DNA from: Marinobacterium aestuarii
GTDB lineage: Bacteria > Pseudomonadota > Gammaproteobacteria > Pseudomonadales > Balneatricaceae
Direction of reading: 5' to 3'
NCBI RefSeq assembly: GCF_001651805.1
Contig: NZ_CP015839.1
Location: forward strand, 3,968,001 to 4,032,000
DNA length: 64,000 nucleotides
Part shown: piece by piece, positions 1 to 7,706 of the stretch
How positions within the stretch are numbered: the first letter of the stretch is position 1
Layout of the letters: each line of letters begins with the position of its first letter
The notes under the pieces: model-generated
Told to the model about the DNA's origin: nothing
The model's database searches: none
The model's input: the letters and a program-made list of their open reading frames with translations, nothing else
Translations under genes and position numbers: made by a program

Positions 1-332
1 TCGGCCCCATAGCGCGCCTCAACAGCACCAACCTCGATATTCTCGGCCTTCAGATAGGCACGAATCGCCTCTGCGTCAAACGGCTCCAGCCGCAGACACA
101 GGTGATCCAGGTTGCGCCCTTCACTGCCAGCAGCCCTGCCACCGGCCGCCCCCAGCTCACCATCGACCGTGATCAGGTCAATCAATGCCCGTCCTGCGCG
201 CAGCTGATAGAGCCCAAGCTCCGGCTTGACCCGCTCGAGTTCACAGCCCAGCACCCGACAGTAAAAGTCCAGCATGGGCTCCAGTTGCTGTACCCGCAGC
301 ACCAGATGATCAATTTCGCGTATATGTATCAT
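1..332 (-). CDS. VOC-family (glyoxalase/dioxygenase-like) protein, 3' end cut by window edge
   Basis: Reading the minus strand from an ATG at 332 gives an open frame to the window edge, so the C-terminus is missing. It begins MIHIREIDHLVLRV and continues with LDFYCRVLGC, ELGLYQLRAG and LDHLCLRLEPFD. The pattern of an initial DHLVLRV strand, an FY..VLG helix end and a later LDHLCLR strand is the vicinal-oxygen-chelate beta-alpha-beta-beta-beta fold. In this family the two His and a later Glu usually bind a metal, and both His (DH and DH) are visible. The substrate cannot be told; family members include glyoxalase I, dioxygenases and antibiotic-binding proteins. It lies 38 bp downstream of the argO-like gene on the same strand and may be co-transcribed with it. 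Confidence 0.8.
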   Translation of the reverse strand, partial: MIHIREIDHLVLRVQQLEPMLDFYCRVLGCELERVKPELGLYQLRAGRALIDLITVDGELGAAGGRAAGSEGRNLDHLCLRLEPFDAEAIRAYLKAENIEVGAVEARYGA

Positions 333-370
333 GGGCTTCCCGACCAATCAGACACCCTCAATAATAGCAG

Positions 371-985
371 TCAGAGCACCAGGCTCAGGGCTATGCCCCA
401 CATCATCAGACATACCAGGCTGTCGAGCACGCGCCAGGCACGCGGATTGCGAAACAGCGGGGCAAGTTTCGGCGCGCCCATCCCCAGCATAAGAAACCAG
501 GTAAAGGATGCCAGCACCGCACCGGCACCAAACCAGTAGCGCAGGCTGTCACCGTACTGGGTGGCGATACTCCCCACCAGCACCACCGTATCCAGATAGG
601 CGTGGGGGTTTAGCAGGCTGACCGCCAGGGTCGTCAGCAACGCCGACTTGAGGGAACCGGCCCCACGACTGGCCATATCCAGCCCCGCCGGCTGCAACGC
701 ACTGCACAGTGCTCTATAACCGTAGTAAAACAGAAAGAACGCGCCGAATATCCGTGCCAACTCCAGTAGCATCGGCGACTCGCTGATCAGAGCCCCCATG
801 CCCAGTACGCCCAGGCAGATAAGCAAGGCATCACTCAGGCTGCACAGCAGGGCAATGGGCCAGTGATACTGGCGTCGTACCCCCTGGGCCAGCAGAAAAG
901 CGTTCTGCGCACCTATGGCGATAATCAAACCGCCGCCGGTCACAAATCCCTGCAACATGACGCTGGACTGAAGTGCACTGTTCAT
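371..985 (-). CDS. argO: LysE/ArgO-family amino-acid exporter
   Basis: A 204-residue hydrophobic protein with about six membrane segments, the usual size for the LysE superfamily. The family signature GAQNAFLL lies at residues 25-32 and a conserved NPHAYLDT segment near residue 126. Members export basic amino acids (arginine or lysine) across the inner membrane. The ATG at 985 is preceded directly by an in-frame TTG at 988; ATG is preferred. The gene is divergent from an ArgP/LysG-type LysR regulator at 1108, the classic arrangement of argO/argP and lysE/lysG, so induction by basic amino acids through that regulator is likely. Family assignment is strong; whether the natural substrate is arginine, lysine or both is not shown by sequence. 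Confidence 0.88.
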   Translation of the reverse strand: MNSALQSSVMLQGFVTGGGLIIAIGAQNAFLLAQGVRRQYHWPIALLCSLSDALLICLGVLGMGALISESPMLLELARIFGAFFLFYYGYRALCSALQPAGLDMASRGAGSLKSALLTTLAVSLLNPHAYLDTVVLVGSIATQYGDSLRYWFGAGAVLASFTWFLMLGMGAPKLAPLFRNPRAWRVLDSLVCLMMWGIALSLVL

Positions 986-1002
986 CAAACCATTTCCCGT
1001 TA

Positions 1003-1025
1003 TAAAAGCCCGCCCGCAACGGGCT
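1003..1025 (-). terminator. terminator-like hairpin in the argO leader
   Basis: On the minus strand the argO leader contains AGCCCG, a 7-nt loop, CGGGCT and then TTTAT, ending about 20 nt before the argO start. This has the shape of an intrinsic terminator or attenuator. It might also only be part of the promoter region. Confidence 0.35.
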
Positions 1026-1066
1026 GCACGTTAAAGATGGCCGCGATATTGACCGGCAGCGACAAG

Positions 1067-1079
1067 TAAGTAAAACTTA
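1067..1079. promoter_or_regulatory. candidate operator between argO and argP
   Basis: TAAGT-AAA-ACTTA is a perfect inverted repeat in an A/T-rich tract (1060-1100) between the divergent argO and argP homologues. LysR regulators bind A/T-rich dyads in such positions, so this is a reasonable ArgP-type site. Assignment is by position and symmetry only. Confidence 0.35.
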
Positions 1080-1107
1080 TATTTTTTATAACTGATTAGC
1101 AGAATTA

Positions 1108-2031
1108 ATGATGCTGGATTATCGACAGATTCAGGCACTGGCCGCCGTGATCGAAGAGCAAAGTTTCGAGCGCGCCGCCGCCTCACTTCATATAACCCAA
1201 TCGGCTGTGTCACAGCGCCTCAAGCAACTCGAAGAACGGCTTGGGCAGGCGCTGGTGATCCGTTCCAGCCCGGTGCGCGCGACACCGGCGGGTCAACAGG
1301 TACTCAAACATTACCGTCAGGTCAGCCTGCTGCAAAAGGAACTGCTCAGGGAGGTCGTTGATGGCGAAGACAGCAGCTTTACCCGCCTGTCTCTGGGGCT
1401 CAATGCCGACAGTCTCAGCAGCTGGTTTTTACCGGCGCTGCAACCCTTGCTGGAGCAGGAAAAAATCCTGCTGGAGTTAAAGGTCGATGACCAGGATCAG
1501 ACCCACCATCTGCTGCGCACCGGCGAAGTCATTGGCTGCATCACCGCCAGCCCGCAGGCCATGCAGGGTTGCAACTGTATTCCCCTGGGCGTCATGCCCT
1601 ATCGCTGCCTAGTGTCACCGTCCTATATCAGGCACTACCTCGCCGGCAAGGTAACCGCCGAAGGGCTGCGCCAGGCGCCGGCGGTGGAATATAACAACAA
1701 GGACGCGTTGCATTGCCGCTATCTGGAACGTTTTTACGGCCTGGCAGCCGGTGACTTTCCGCGCCACCGAGTCCCCTCCCCTGATGCCTTTATTGACCTG
1801 ATCGTGCGCGGCTTTGGCGCCGGCATGGTGCCGGATCAGCAAAGCCGCCATTTTCTGGCCAAGGGGCTGGTGGTGGACCTGGCCCCCGGGAATTATCTGG
1901 CCGTGCCACTGTACTGGCACGTTTGGAACCTGAAGACACCGCTGGCACGGCGCCTGACTGAAACCCTGCTGCGGGGCGCGGAAAAGCTGCTTGAACCCTT
2001 TTCCGCCCACCCTGTCCTGACACACCCCTGA
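1108..2031 (+). CDS. argP: LysR-family regulator, ArgP/LysG type
   Basis: A 307-residue LysR-type regulator. The N-terminal winged helix-turn-helix (about residues 4-62) includes SFERAAASLHITQSAVSQ followed by RLKQLEERLG. The remainder is the periplasmic-binding-protein-like effector domain. Length and the divergent LysE-family exporter 122 bp away match ArgP (IciA) and LysG, which sense arginine and lysine and activate the exporter. Two consecutive ATG codons (1108, 1111) could serve as start. The intergenic A/T-rich tract and its dyad at 1067-1079 probably hold its binding site. The regulator-exporter pairing is strong evidence for the function; effector specificity is inferred. Confidence 0.87.
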   Translation: MMLDYRQIQALAAVIEEQSFERAAASLHITQSAVSQRLKQLEERLGQALVIRSSPVRATPAGQQVLKHYRQVSLLQKELLREVVDGEDSSFTRLSLGLNADSLSSWFLPALQPLLEQEKILLELKVDDQDQTHHLLRTGEVIGCITASPQAMQGCNCIPLGVMPYRCLVSPSYIRHYLAGKVTAEGLRQAPAVEYNNKDALHCRYLERFYGLAAGDFPRHRVPSPDAFIDLIVRGFGAGMVPDQQSRHFLAKGLVVDLAPGNYLAVPLYWHVWNLKTPLARRLTETLLRGAEKLLEPFSAHPVLTHP

Positions 2032-2053
2032 CGCCTCCTATATGATCCAGATC

Positions 2054-2068
2054 AGCCAAGGCTTTTTT
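2054..2068 (+). terminator. weak intrinsic terminator after argP
   Basis: AGCC-AA-GGCT followed by TTTTT sits 23 bp after the argP stop. The stem is only 4 bp with a very short loop, so strength is doubtful. Confidence 0.3.
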
Positions 2069-2127
2069 AATCTGCAGCATAATAGCCGGCTCTTCCGACC
2101 GCTGGAAAACGACAGGACCCTCGCCGC

Positions 2128-3078
2128 ATGATCAAAATTGAACAGCCCCCCGCACAGCAGCAACTGGAGTTTTTTATCCAGCAGGCCCGCCAGGCCCGCC
2201 CCATCCGCACCGCGGTGGTACATCCGGTTGATCACAACTCTCTGACAGGCGCCCTGTCCGCCGCTGCAGAGGGTTTGATCGAACCGATACTCATAGGGCC
2301 CGAGGAGCGTATCAGGGCCCTTGCGGCGCAGGAGCAGCTCGACCTAAGGGGTATCGAGATCATTGATGTAGCCCATAGCCATGCCGCCGCCGAAAAGGCC
2401 TGCGAGTTGGTTCAGACGGGCCGCGTCGAAGCGCTGATGAAAGGCGCCCAGGCCACCTCCGAGCTGTTGAGCGCCGTGCTGCACAAAACCCTGGGCATCA
2501 GAACCGAGCGCCGCCTCAGCCATGTGTTTGTGTTTGATATTCCCAACTACCACAAGCCACTGGTGATTACCGATGCCGCCATCAATGTGGCGCCGAATCT
2601 GTCGATCAAGCGGGACATAGTGCAGAATGCCATCGATTTCTGCCAGCTTCTGGGGATTCCCAGCCCTCGCGTCGCCATCCTGGCAGCGGTCGAGAAAATA
2701 GTTCCGAGCATGCAAAGTACACTGGACGCCGCTGCGCTGTGCAAGATGGCCGACCGGGGGCAGATAAGCGGCGGCATACTGGACGGCCCACTGGCATTCG
2801 ACAATGCCATTTCACGCCAGGCTGCGCTCGACAAGCACATAGAGTCAGAGGTTTCAGGAGAGGCCGATATCTTGCTGGCGCCCGACCTTGAATCCGCCAA
2901 CATGATTGCCAAGCAGCTGGTATACCTTGCCAATGCCGAGTCCGCCGGCATCGCCCTCGGCGCCCGGGTGCCAATCATTCTGACCAGCCGCTCAGACAAC
3001 ACCCTGACCCGCATGGCATCCTGTGCCCTGGCCTCCCATATTGTGCATCAACGCAACGCTCTCAATCTGAAGCGATAA
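2128..3078 (+). CDS. phosphate acyltransferase (Pta/Ptb family, short form)
   Basis: A 316-residue protein made of the phosphate acetyl/butaryl transferase domain alone, without the N-terminal domains of long Pta enzymes. Recognisable segments are PIRTAVVHPVD near the N-terminus, EALMKGAQATSELLSAVLHK, HVFVFDIPNYHKPLVITDAAINVAPN, ILDGPLAFDNAIS and GARVPIILTSR. It should interconvert an acyl-CoA and an acyl-phosphate. The acetate-kinase-family gene begins 14 bp downstream, so the two probably form one operon that makes or uses ATP through acyl-phosphate. The short form resembles phosphotransbutyrylases and the C-terminal part of enoyl-CoA hydratase/Pta fusions, so acyl preference (acetyl, propionyl or butyryl) is open. 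Confidence 0.85.
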   Translation: MIKIEQPPAQQQLEFFIQQARQARPIRTAVVHPVDHNSLTGALSAAAEGLIEPILIGPEERIRALAAQEQLDLRGIEIIDVAHSHAAAEKACELVQTGRVEALMKGAQATSELLSAVLHKTLGIRTERRLSHVFVFDIPNYHKPLVITDAAINVAPNLSIKRDIVQNAIDFCQLLGIPSPRVAILAAVEKIVPSMQSTLDAAALCKMADRGQISGGILDGPLAFDNAISRQAALDKHIESEVSGEADILLAPDLESANMIAKQLVYLANAESAGIALGARVPIILTSRSDNTLTRMASCALASHIVHQRNALNLKR

Positions 3079-3092
3079 GGAACACTGGATCC

Positions 3093-4271
3093 ATGAAGTG
3101 TATTTTGGCGGTTAATGGCGGTTCCTCCAGCCTCAAGTGCGGCCTGTACGAGCCCGGCACCAGCGTCCCCCAGCTGCGTTACCGCTTCAAGCTGGGTGAT
3201 GCTCTGGGGACACCGGAACTGTCCATTACCGGCGGCCAGGGTGAAAAACTCGCCCTGCTCCACCCCGATTTTAGCCAGATCGCGTCCAGCCAGCGCCACC
3301 TGATGGCACTGACGCTGGTACTCGACTGGATCGATGAAAACCTGCCCGATTGCAGCATCGAAATGGTGGGGCACCGGGTTGTGCACGGCGGTCAGCTTTT
3401 TTCAGCCCCGGTACGAGTCGATGACGAACTTATTGAGGCCCTGCATCAGCTCAGCCCTCTCGCGCCCCTGCATCAGCCCTTCAACATCGAGCTTATCCAG
3501 GCCTGTCGCGCACGGCTGCCAGGGCTGGAACAGGTAGCCTGTTTTGACACCATGTTCCATGCCGGCCAGTCCAGCCTGGAACGCCAGTACGCTATCCCCG
3601 CCCGCTTTACGCAGGATGGAATTCAGCGCTATGGCTTCCACGGTCTGTCCTACGACTTCATTCAGCACCAGCTGGCGACACAGGGTCTAGGCCTCGGGCA
3701 CAGCCTGATCTGTCACTTTGGTTCCGGCGCCAGCATGTGCGCGGTAAAGGATGGCCACTCGGTGGCCAGCAGCATGGGATTTACCGCCGTCGATGGCCTG
3801 CCCATGGGCAGTCGCTGCGGCAACATAGACCCTGGCGTGCTGCTGTACATGCAGCGCCACTATGGGCTGGATATAGAGGCACTGGAGCAGATTCTAAACA
3901 GGCAAAGCGGCTGGCTGGGGGTTTCGGGGATCAGTTCAGACATGCTCGAGCTGCACTGCAGCGCAAGCGATGCGGCCGGGTTTGCGATCGACATGTTCTG
4001 CTATCGCGCCGCACTTGAGGCCGGCCGCCTTAGCGCTGCCATGGAAGGCCTGGATCGCATCGTCTTCACCGGCGGCGTGGGTGAAAACGATGCCGATATC
4101 CGTGGCCGCATCGGCAAGCGCCTGGCGTGGCTCGGCGTAAAACTGGACGCCGCAGCCAACACCGCAGGAGATACACTGATCAGCCACCCGGACAGCCGCA
4201 TCGAGGTGCTGGTGATTCCGACCCATGAAGGCGCCATGATCGCCCAGTACTGCCACGAGATGCCGGGCTGA
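3093..4271 (+). CDS. ackA: acetate/propionate kinase
   Basis: A 392-residue ASKHA-fold kinase of normal family length. The N-terminal phosphate-binding loop is AVNGGSSSLK (residues 6-15), followed by GHRVVHGG, the catalytic-region CFDTMFHA, the adenosine-binding HFGSGASMCAV and GFTAVDGLPMGSRCG, and the C-terminal FTGGVGEND. It converts acyl-phosphate and ADP to the acid and ATP, reversibly. The 14-bp gap from the phosphate acyltransferase contains AAGGA, a fair ribosome-binding site, and supports co-transcription and a common acyl group. It ends 34 bp from the convergent rlmB, with no clear terminator between. Confidence 0.92.
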   Translation: MKCILAVNGGSSSLKCGLYEPGTSVPQLRYRFKLGDALGTPELSITGGQGEKLALLHPDFSQIASSQRHLMALTLVLDWIDENLPDCSIEMVGHRVVHGGQLFSAPVRVDDELIEALHQLSPLAPLHQPFNIELIQACRARLPGLEQVACFDTMFHAGQSSLERQYAIPARFTQDGIQRYGFHGLSYDFIQHQLATQGLGLGHSLICHFGSGASMCAVKDGHSVASSMGFTAVDGLPMGSRCGNIDPGVLLYMQRHYGLDIEALEQILNRQSGWLGVSGISSDMLELHCSASDAAGFAIDMFCYRAALEAGRLSAAMEGLDRIVFTGGVGENDADIRGRIGKRLAWLGVKLDAAANTAGDTLISHPDSRIEVLVIPTHEGAMIAQYCHEMPG

Positions 4272-4305
4272 GCTATACGCCTGACGGCGGCGCCAGGTCG
4301 GCTTA

Positions 4306-5049
4306 TCAGGCCAGGCTGCGCTGGCGTACCGCTTCAAACAGGCAGACGCCGGCGGCCACAGAAACATTCAGGCTGCTGACTTCACCGGACATCGGAATCT
4401 TGACCAGGTGATCGCAGTGTTCACGGGTCAGGCGCCGCATGCCCTTGCCTTCAGCGCCCATGATCAGCGCCATGGGGCCCGTGAGACTGGCGTCATACAC
4501 CATCTGCTCGGCTTCCCCGGCGGTGCCGGTAATCCAGATGCCGCGTTCCTGCAGCATTTGCAACGTACGCGCCAGATTGGTTACCTGCACATAGGGCACC
4601 ACCTCGGCGGCACCACAGGCGACCTTGGAGACGGTGGAATTCAGCGGCGCTGATTTGTCTTTGGGCGCTATGACCGCCTGAACACCGGCGGCATCGGCGG
4701 TGCGCAGACAGGCCCCCAGATTGTGGGGATCCGTAACGCCATCGAGCACCAGTAAAAAGGGCGCTGTCTCGAGGTCATCGAGCAACTGATCGAGAAAGGC
4801 CTCATCCTTGGAAAGAATCGGATCGCACAGGACCAACACCCCCTGGTGCACACCGCCATCGGACAGTCGATCCAACTCCTGACGACTGACACGCTCCGGA
4901 CGTACATGCACAGGCGCCGCCAGATCGATCACCTGCTGAATGCGCTCGTCGTTACGGCCCTGCTGCACCAGCAGACGCTTGATGCGCTTGGAGTCGCGTT
5001 TCAGCGCCGTACGCACCGCATGCTGACCGAACAGAATTTCGTCTTCCAA
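4306..5049 (-). CDS. rlmB: 23S rRNA (guanosine2251-2'-O)-methyltransferase
   Basis: A 247-residue SPOUT methyltransferase. The N-terminal substrate-binding domain begins MEDEILFGQHAVRTALKRD. The C-terminal knot domain has the three family motifs: VTDPHNLGACLRTADAAG, IMGAEGKGMRRLT and SGEVSSLNVSVAAGVCLFEA. RlmB methylates the ribose of G2251 in the ribosomal P-loop. In many gammaproteobacteria it follows rnr (RNase R); here no rnr lies upstream, and its place is taken by a hairpin-rich non-coding stretch. A perfect 7-bp hairpin sits just before its AGGAG ribosome-binding site. Confidence 0.95.
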   Translation of the reverse strand: MEDEILFGQHAVRTALKRDSKRIKRLLVQQGRNDERIQQVIDLAAPVHVRPERVSRQELDRLSDGGVHQGVLVLCDPILSKDEAFLDQLLDDLETAPFLLVLDGVTDPHNLGACLRTADAAGVQAVIAPKDKSAPLNSTVSKVACGAAEVVPYVQVTNLARTLQMLQERGIWITGTAGEAEQMVYDASLTGPMALIMGAEGKGMRRLTREHCDHLVKIPMSGEVSSLNVSVAAGVCLFEAVRQRSLA

Positions 5050-5065
5050 TGGATATGCTCCTGTA

Positions 5066-5082
5066 CCCGGTCAAAGACCGGG
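5066..5082. promoter_or_regulatory. rlmB: leader hairpin just upstream of the rlmB ribosome-binding site
   Basis: CCCGGTC-AAA-GACCGGG is a perfect 7-bp hairpin. On the minus strand it ends 3-4 nt before AGGAG and about 16 nt before the rlmB ATG. It could influence translation initiation or mark an RNA end; function is inferred from position only. Confidence 0.4.
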
Positions 5083-5343
5083 AGGCCGGGCCAGGATTCC
5101 AGATCCCGCTCGGGTTAATCGTATGTGCCGCGGCGCAGTCACCAGCGTCATCATGCAGGACGCCTGACATGACCCTTGGCTTGATAGAGCCCGGTGCCGG
5201 ACGGGCGCGTATTATCCCCAACTCGGACCTAAAAACCCAGCGCCCTGGGCCCTGTATAGAGTGACCCATCAAAAAAGGTGCTTAGCATTTTCACGAAACA
5301 CTTATCTGTCGATTGAGGTTGCTTTGAGTGCAGCGCAAAGGCT

Positions 5344-5669
5344 TAGTCGCGGGGCGCGACTACGACCGCCACATCGCAGGCTTACACTACATAACGATCA
5401 GAACGGCCCTCAATCCCCTCAGCAGCAGAAAATTGCTCCTGCATTTTCTGGCTACCGGCCATCCATGGCCATAAACCGACGAGCACCGGGATTATGTTCC
5501 GATCAGACCCGAAGGGGCGAGACAGGGACTGTCGAGCCGCCGATTGGGGACATGGATGTCCCCTTAGCGGCGTCCGGAGCATGATTCTGGCGCGCAGTGC
5601 AGCCGAAGGCCGGCTGATGGGTGGCGTGCTTTCTTTGGTTACTTTCTTTGCACGAGCAAAGAAAGTAAC
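5344..5669. repeat. hairpin-rich element with six inverted repeats
   Basis: Perfect inverted repeats occur at 5344-5362 (TAGTCGCG-GGG-CGCGACTA), 5426-5450 (CAGAAAAT, 9-nt loop, ATTTTCTG), 5457-5470 (GGCCAT-CC-ATGGCC), 5546-5563 (GGGGACAT-GG-ATGTCCCC, nested inside GCCGC at 5536 and GCGGC at 5567) and 5638-5669 (14-bp arms GTTACTTTCTTTGC and GCAAAGAAAGTAAC with a 4-nt loop). The last hairpin is preceded by a direct partial copy, CTTTCTTTGG. The density of dyads suggests a dispersed structured repeat or a structured RNA rather than coding DNA. The short frames across it are probably chance. Confidence 0.6.
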
Positions 5670-5824
5670 GCGCCAGCAAGGCGCAACATGAGCCATCAAG
5701 TAGCTCCAATACCCCAGCCTGCACAGGGTCCAACAGGCTCCAACACAGTCACCTTAATCTCGTCTCAACTATCGCAATGGGTCGATGTAAGGTGAAAGTG
5801 CTCTAATCCTGCGCTGAAGACCGC

Positions 5825-6115
5825 TCAGGCGATCTCATGGCTGTAAGAGTCATCCGCGCCCTGGCTGTCATTCCAGCTGATCACCAGGCTAGCCCCGCCG
5901 GTGCCCCGAAAACGAAAACGCAGAAAGGGATCCGCCGACATGGCCGGCGAGAGCGCGGCGCCGAACACTTTCTCGCCCCGGTAACGCACGCTGAGCTCTC
6001 GAATAAACAGGGCGTCCGCTGCATCGGCGATACAGCCCGATTGCGCCGCCATACCATGCTCCAGAAACAAACGTACGGTAATGATATCGTCCTTGATCGA
6101 CGTCTCGACTCTCAA
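5825..6115 (-). CDS. soxZ: SoxZ, sulfur-compound carrier subunit
   Basis: A 96-residue protein with the immunoglobulin-like SoxZ fold: it opens RVETSIKDDIITVRLFLEHGM and includes FIRELSVRYRGEKVFGAALSPAMSADPFLRFRF and VISWNDSQGADDS, matching the family pattern of a paired strand, the PA-S-NP-hydrophobic turn and a final SW-D--G--D strand. SoxZ pairs with SoxY in the periplasm to carry sulfur intermediates. The start is a TTG at 6113-6115 whose last two bases form part of the soxY TGA stop, so the pair is translationally coupled. No soxA, soxB, soxC, soxD or soxX lies in the window. Confidence 0.87.
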   Translation of the reverse strand: MRVETSIKDDIITVRLFLEHGMAAQSGCIADAADALFIRELSVRYRGEKVFGAALSPAMSADPFLRFRFRGTGGASLVISWNDSQGADDSYSHEIA

Positions 6116-6585
6116 GATGCAGCCTCGTCATTGTCATTGCCTGGGCCACAACCGCTCAGCACAATCTGCACCGGCTGGCTATTTCTGAACAGCTGCCCAT
6201 CCGACTCCACCACAACTGAAACCTCGCTGGATTGAGATAAACGAATACGGGCAGCAAGTTCTGGCAGCGTATTGGGCCCAAGCTCAAACAGGGCTGCCAG
6301 CGGCCGGGGGTTTTCGTGCACCAGCAGCGCAAGACGGGACACCTTGGGCAGATGGGTCAGCACCATGACCGGAACCAGTTCGCCCAGATGCGCGGTGGTA
6401 GGCAGCTTTAATTCGATCTCCAGCGCCGTAATCGTATCGCTGCGGCCAAAGGCTTCGGTCAGCGCAGCATCAATGGCCGGGCTTTCGAACGCCCGCCGAT
6501 TCCAGTTGGCCAGAGCGTGCAGCGGCGCCAGCAACAGCGCAGCCGTGGCGACTCCCAGGCGTCGAACAAACAGTCGCCGTTGCAT
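6112..6585 (-). CDS. soxY: SoxY, sulfur-carrier protein with an unusual C-terminal tail
   Basis: A 157-residue exported protein. The N-terminus MQRRLFVRRLGVATAALLL looks like a twin-arginine signal ending near ALA at residue 26. The mature part has the SoxY pattern, with IELKLPTTAHLGELVPVMVLTHLP and a C-terminal VQIVLSGCG. SoxY normally ends in GGCGG, with the cysteine on a flexible arm carrying the sulfur substrate. Here the cysteine (about residue 146) is followed by PGNDNDEAAS and the preceding glycine is SG rather than GG. The ATG at 6585 is preferred over an adjacent TTG. It overlaps soxZ by 4 bp. The orphan pair may be a sulfur shuttle or a degenerating remnant. Confidence 0.82.
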   Translation of the reverse strand: MQRRLFVRRLGVATAALLLAPLHALANWNRRAFESPAIDAALTEAFGRSDTITALEIELKLPTTAHLGELVPVMVLTHLPKVSRLALLVHENPRPLAALFELGPNTLPELAARIRLSQSSEVSVVVESDGQLFRNSQPVQIVLSGCGPGNDNDEAAS

Positions 6586-6683
6586 CAAAGGACTCCGTGG
6601 CGTTTTGGTCTCAAAGGCGAGAATACCTTAAAGACCGGGCCCAGACAGCTTTTGCAATCAGGCACCGTCAACCGACCTATCAC

Positions 6684-6712
6684 AAAAAGGCCGCTGAAAT
6701 CAGCGGCCTTTT
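6684..6712. terminator. bidirectional-looking terminator between adk and soxY
   Basis: AAGGCCGCTGA-AA-TCAGCGGCCTT with flanking A- and T-runs. It lies 19 bp beyond the adk stop on the minus strand, so it serves adk; the stem is long and perfect. Confidence 0.85.
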
Positions 6713-6730
6713 GCATGGCAGGGTGCAGAA

Positions 6731-7417
<687 letters not shown>

Positions 7418-7662
7418 CTAAAAAACTGTTTCGCGTGGCTGTGCGGCAGTCAGCGCCCAATATCCCATGCTCTGGACAGTAACGAGTCCGGCACGGGGGG
7501 ACAATGCGACATTAGCACTAACGCACTGAGGAAAAAGCAGCGCAACAGCCCGGAAAGCTGCCGCCTGTGGCGATGCCAGGCACGCGATTTTTCGTCAGCA
7601 CACTCGCCTTTTGATATACGCGCAGGGGCTGCCCGCACGCAAAAGGGTATTGAGGGTAAGCT

Positions 7663-7688
7663 AAAAGCGGGGTTGTCATCAACCCCGC
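7663..7688 (-). terminator. ppc: intrinsic terminator of ppc
   Basis: On the minus strand GCGGGGTTG-ATGA-CAACCCCGC is followed by TTTTAG, beginning 18 bp after the ppc stop codon. The 9-bp perfect stem with a U-tract is typical. Confidence 0.85.
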
Positions 7689-7706
7689 CAGTATTCTGAT
7701 CAAAAA

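Larger units (their letters stand above)
5050..5824. other. gene-free stretch between rlmB and soxZ
   Basis: No open frame here resembles a known protein; the frames present are short, overlap on both strands and have no good start context. The first 210 bp should hold the rlmB promoter. The part from about 5340 to 5670 is dense in perfect inverted repeats, listed separately. The last 150 bp (5671-5824) shows nothing I can name. Confidence 0.6.

Noticed and set aside
4272-4305. Terminator between ackA and rlmB
   Set aside because: No stem with a U-tract is visible in the 34-bp convergent gap.
5261-5733. Overlapping frames of 65-107 codons on both strands next to rlmB
   Set aside because: They run through the perfect inverted repeats on both strands, lack ribosome-binding sites and have no domain; they are better explained as frames through a non-coding repeat.
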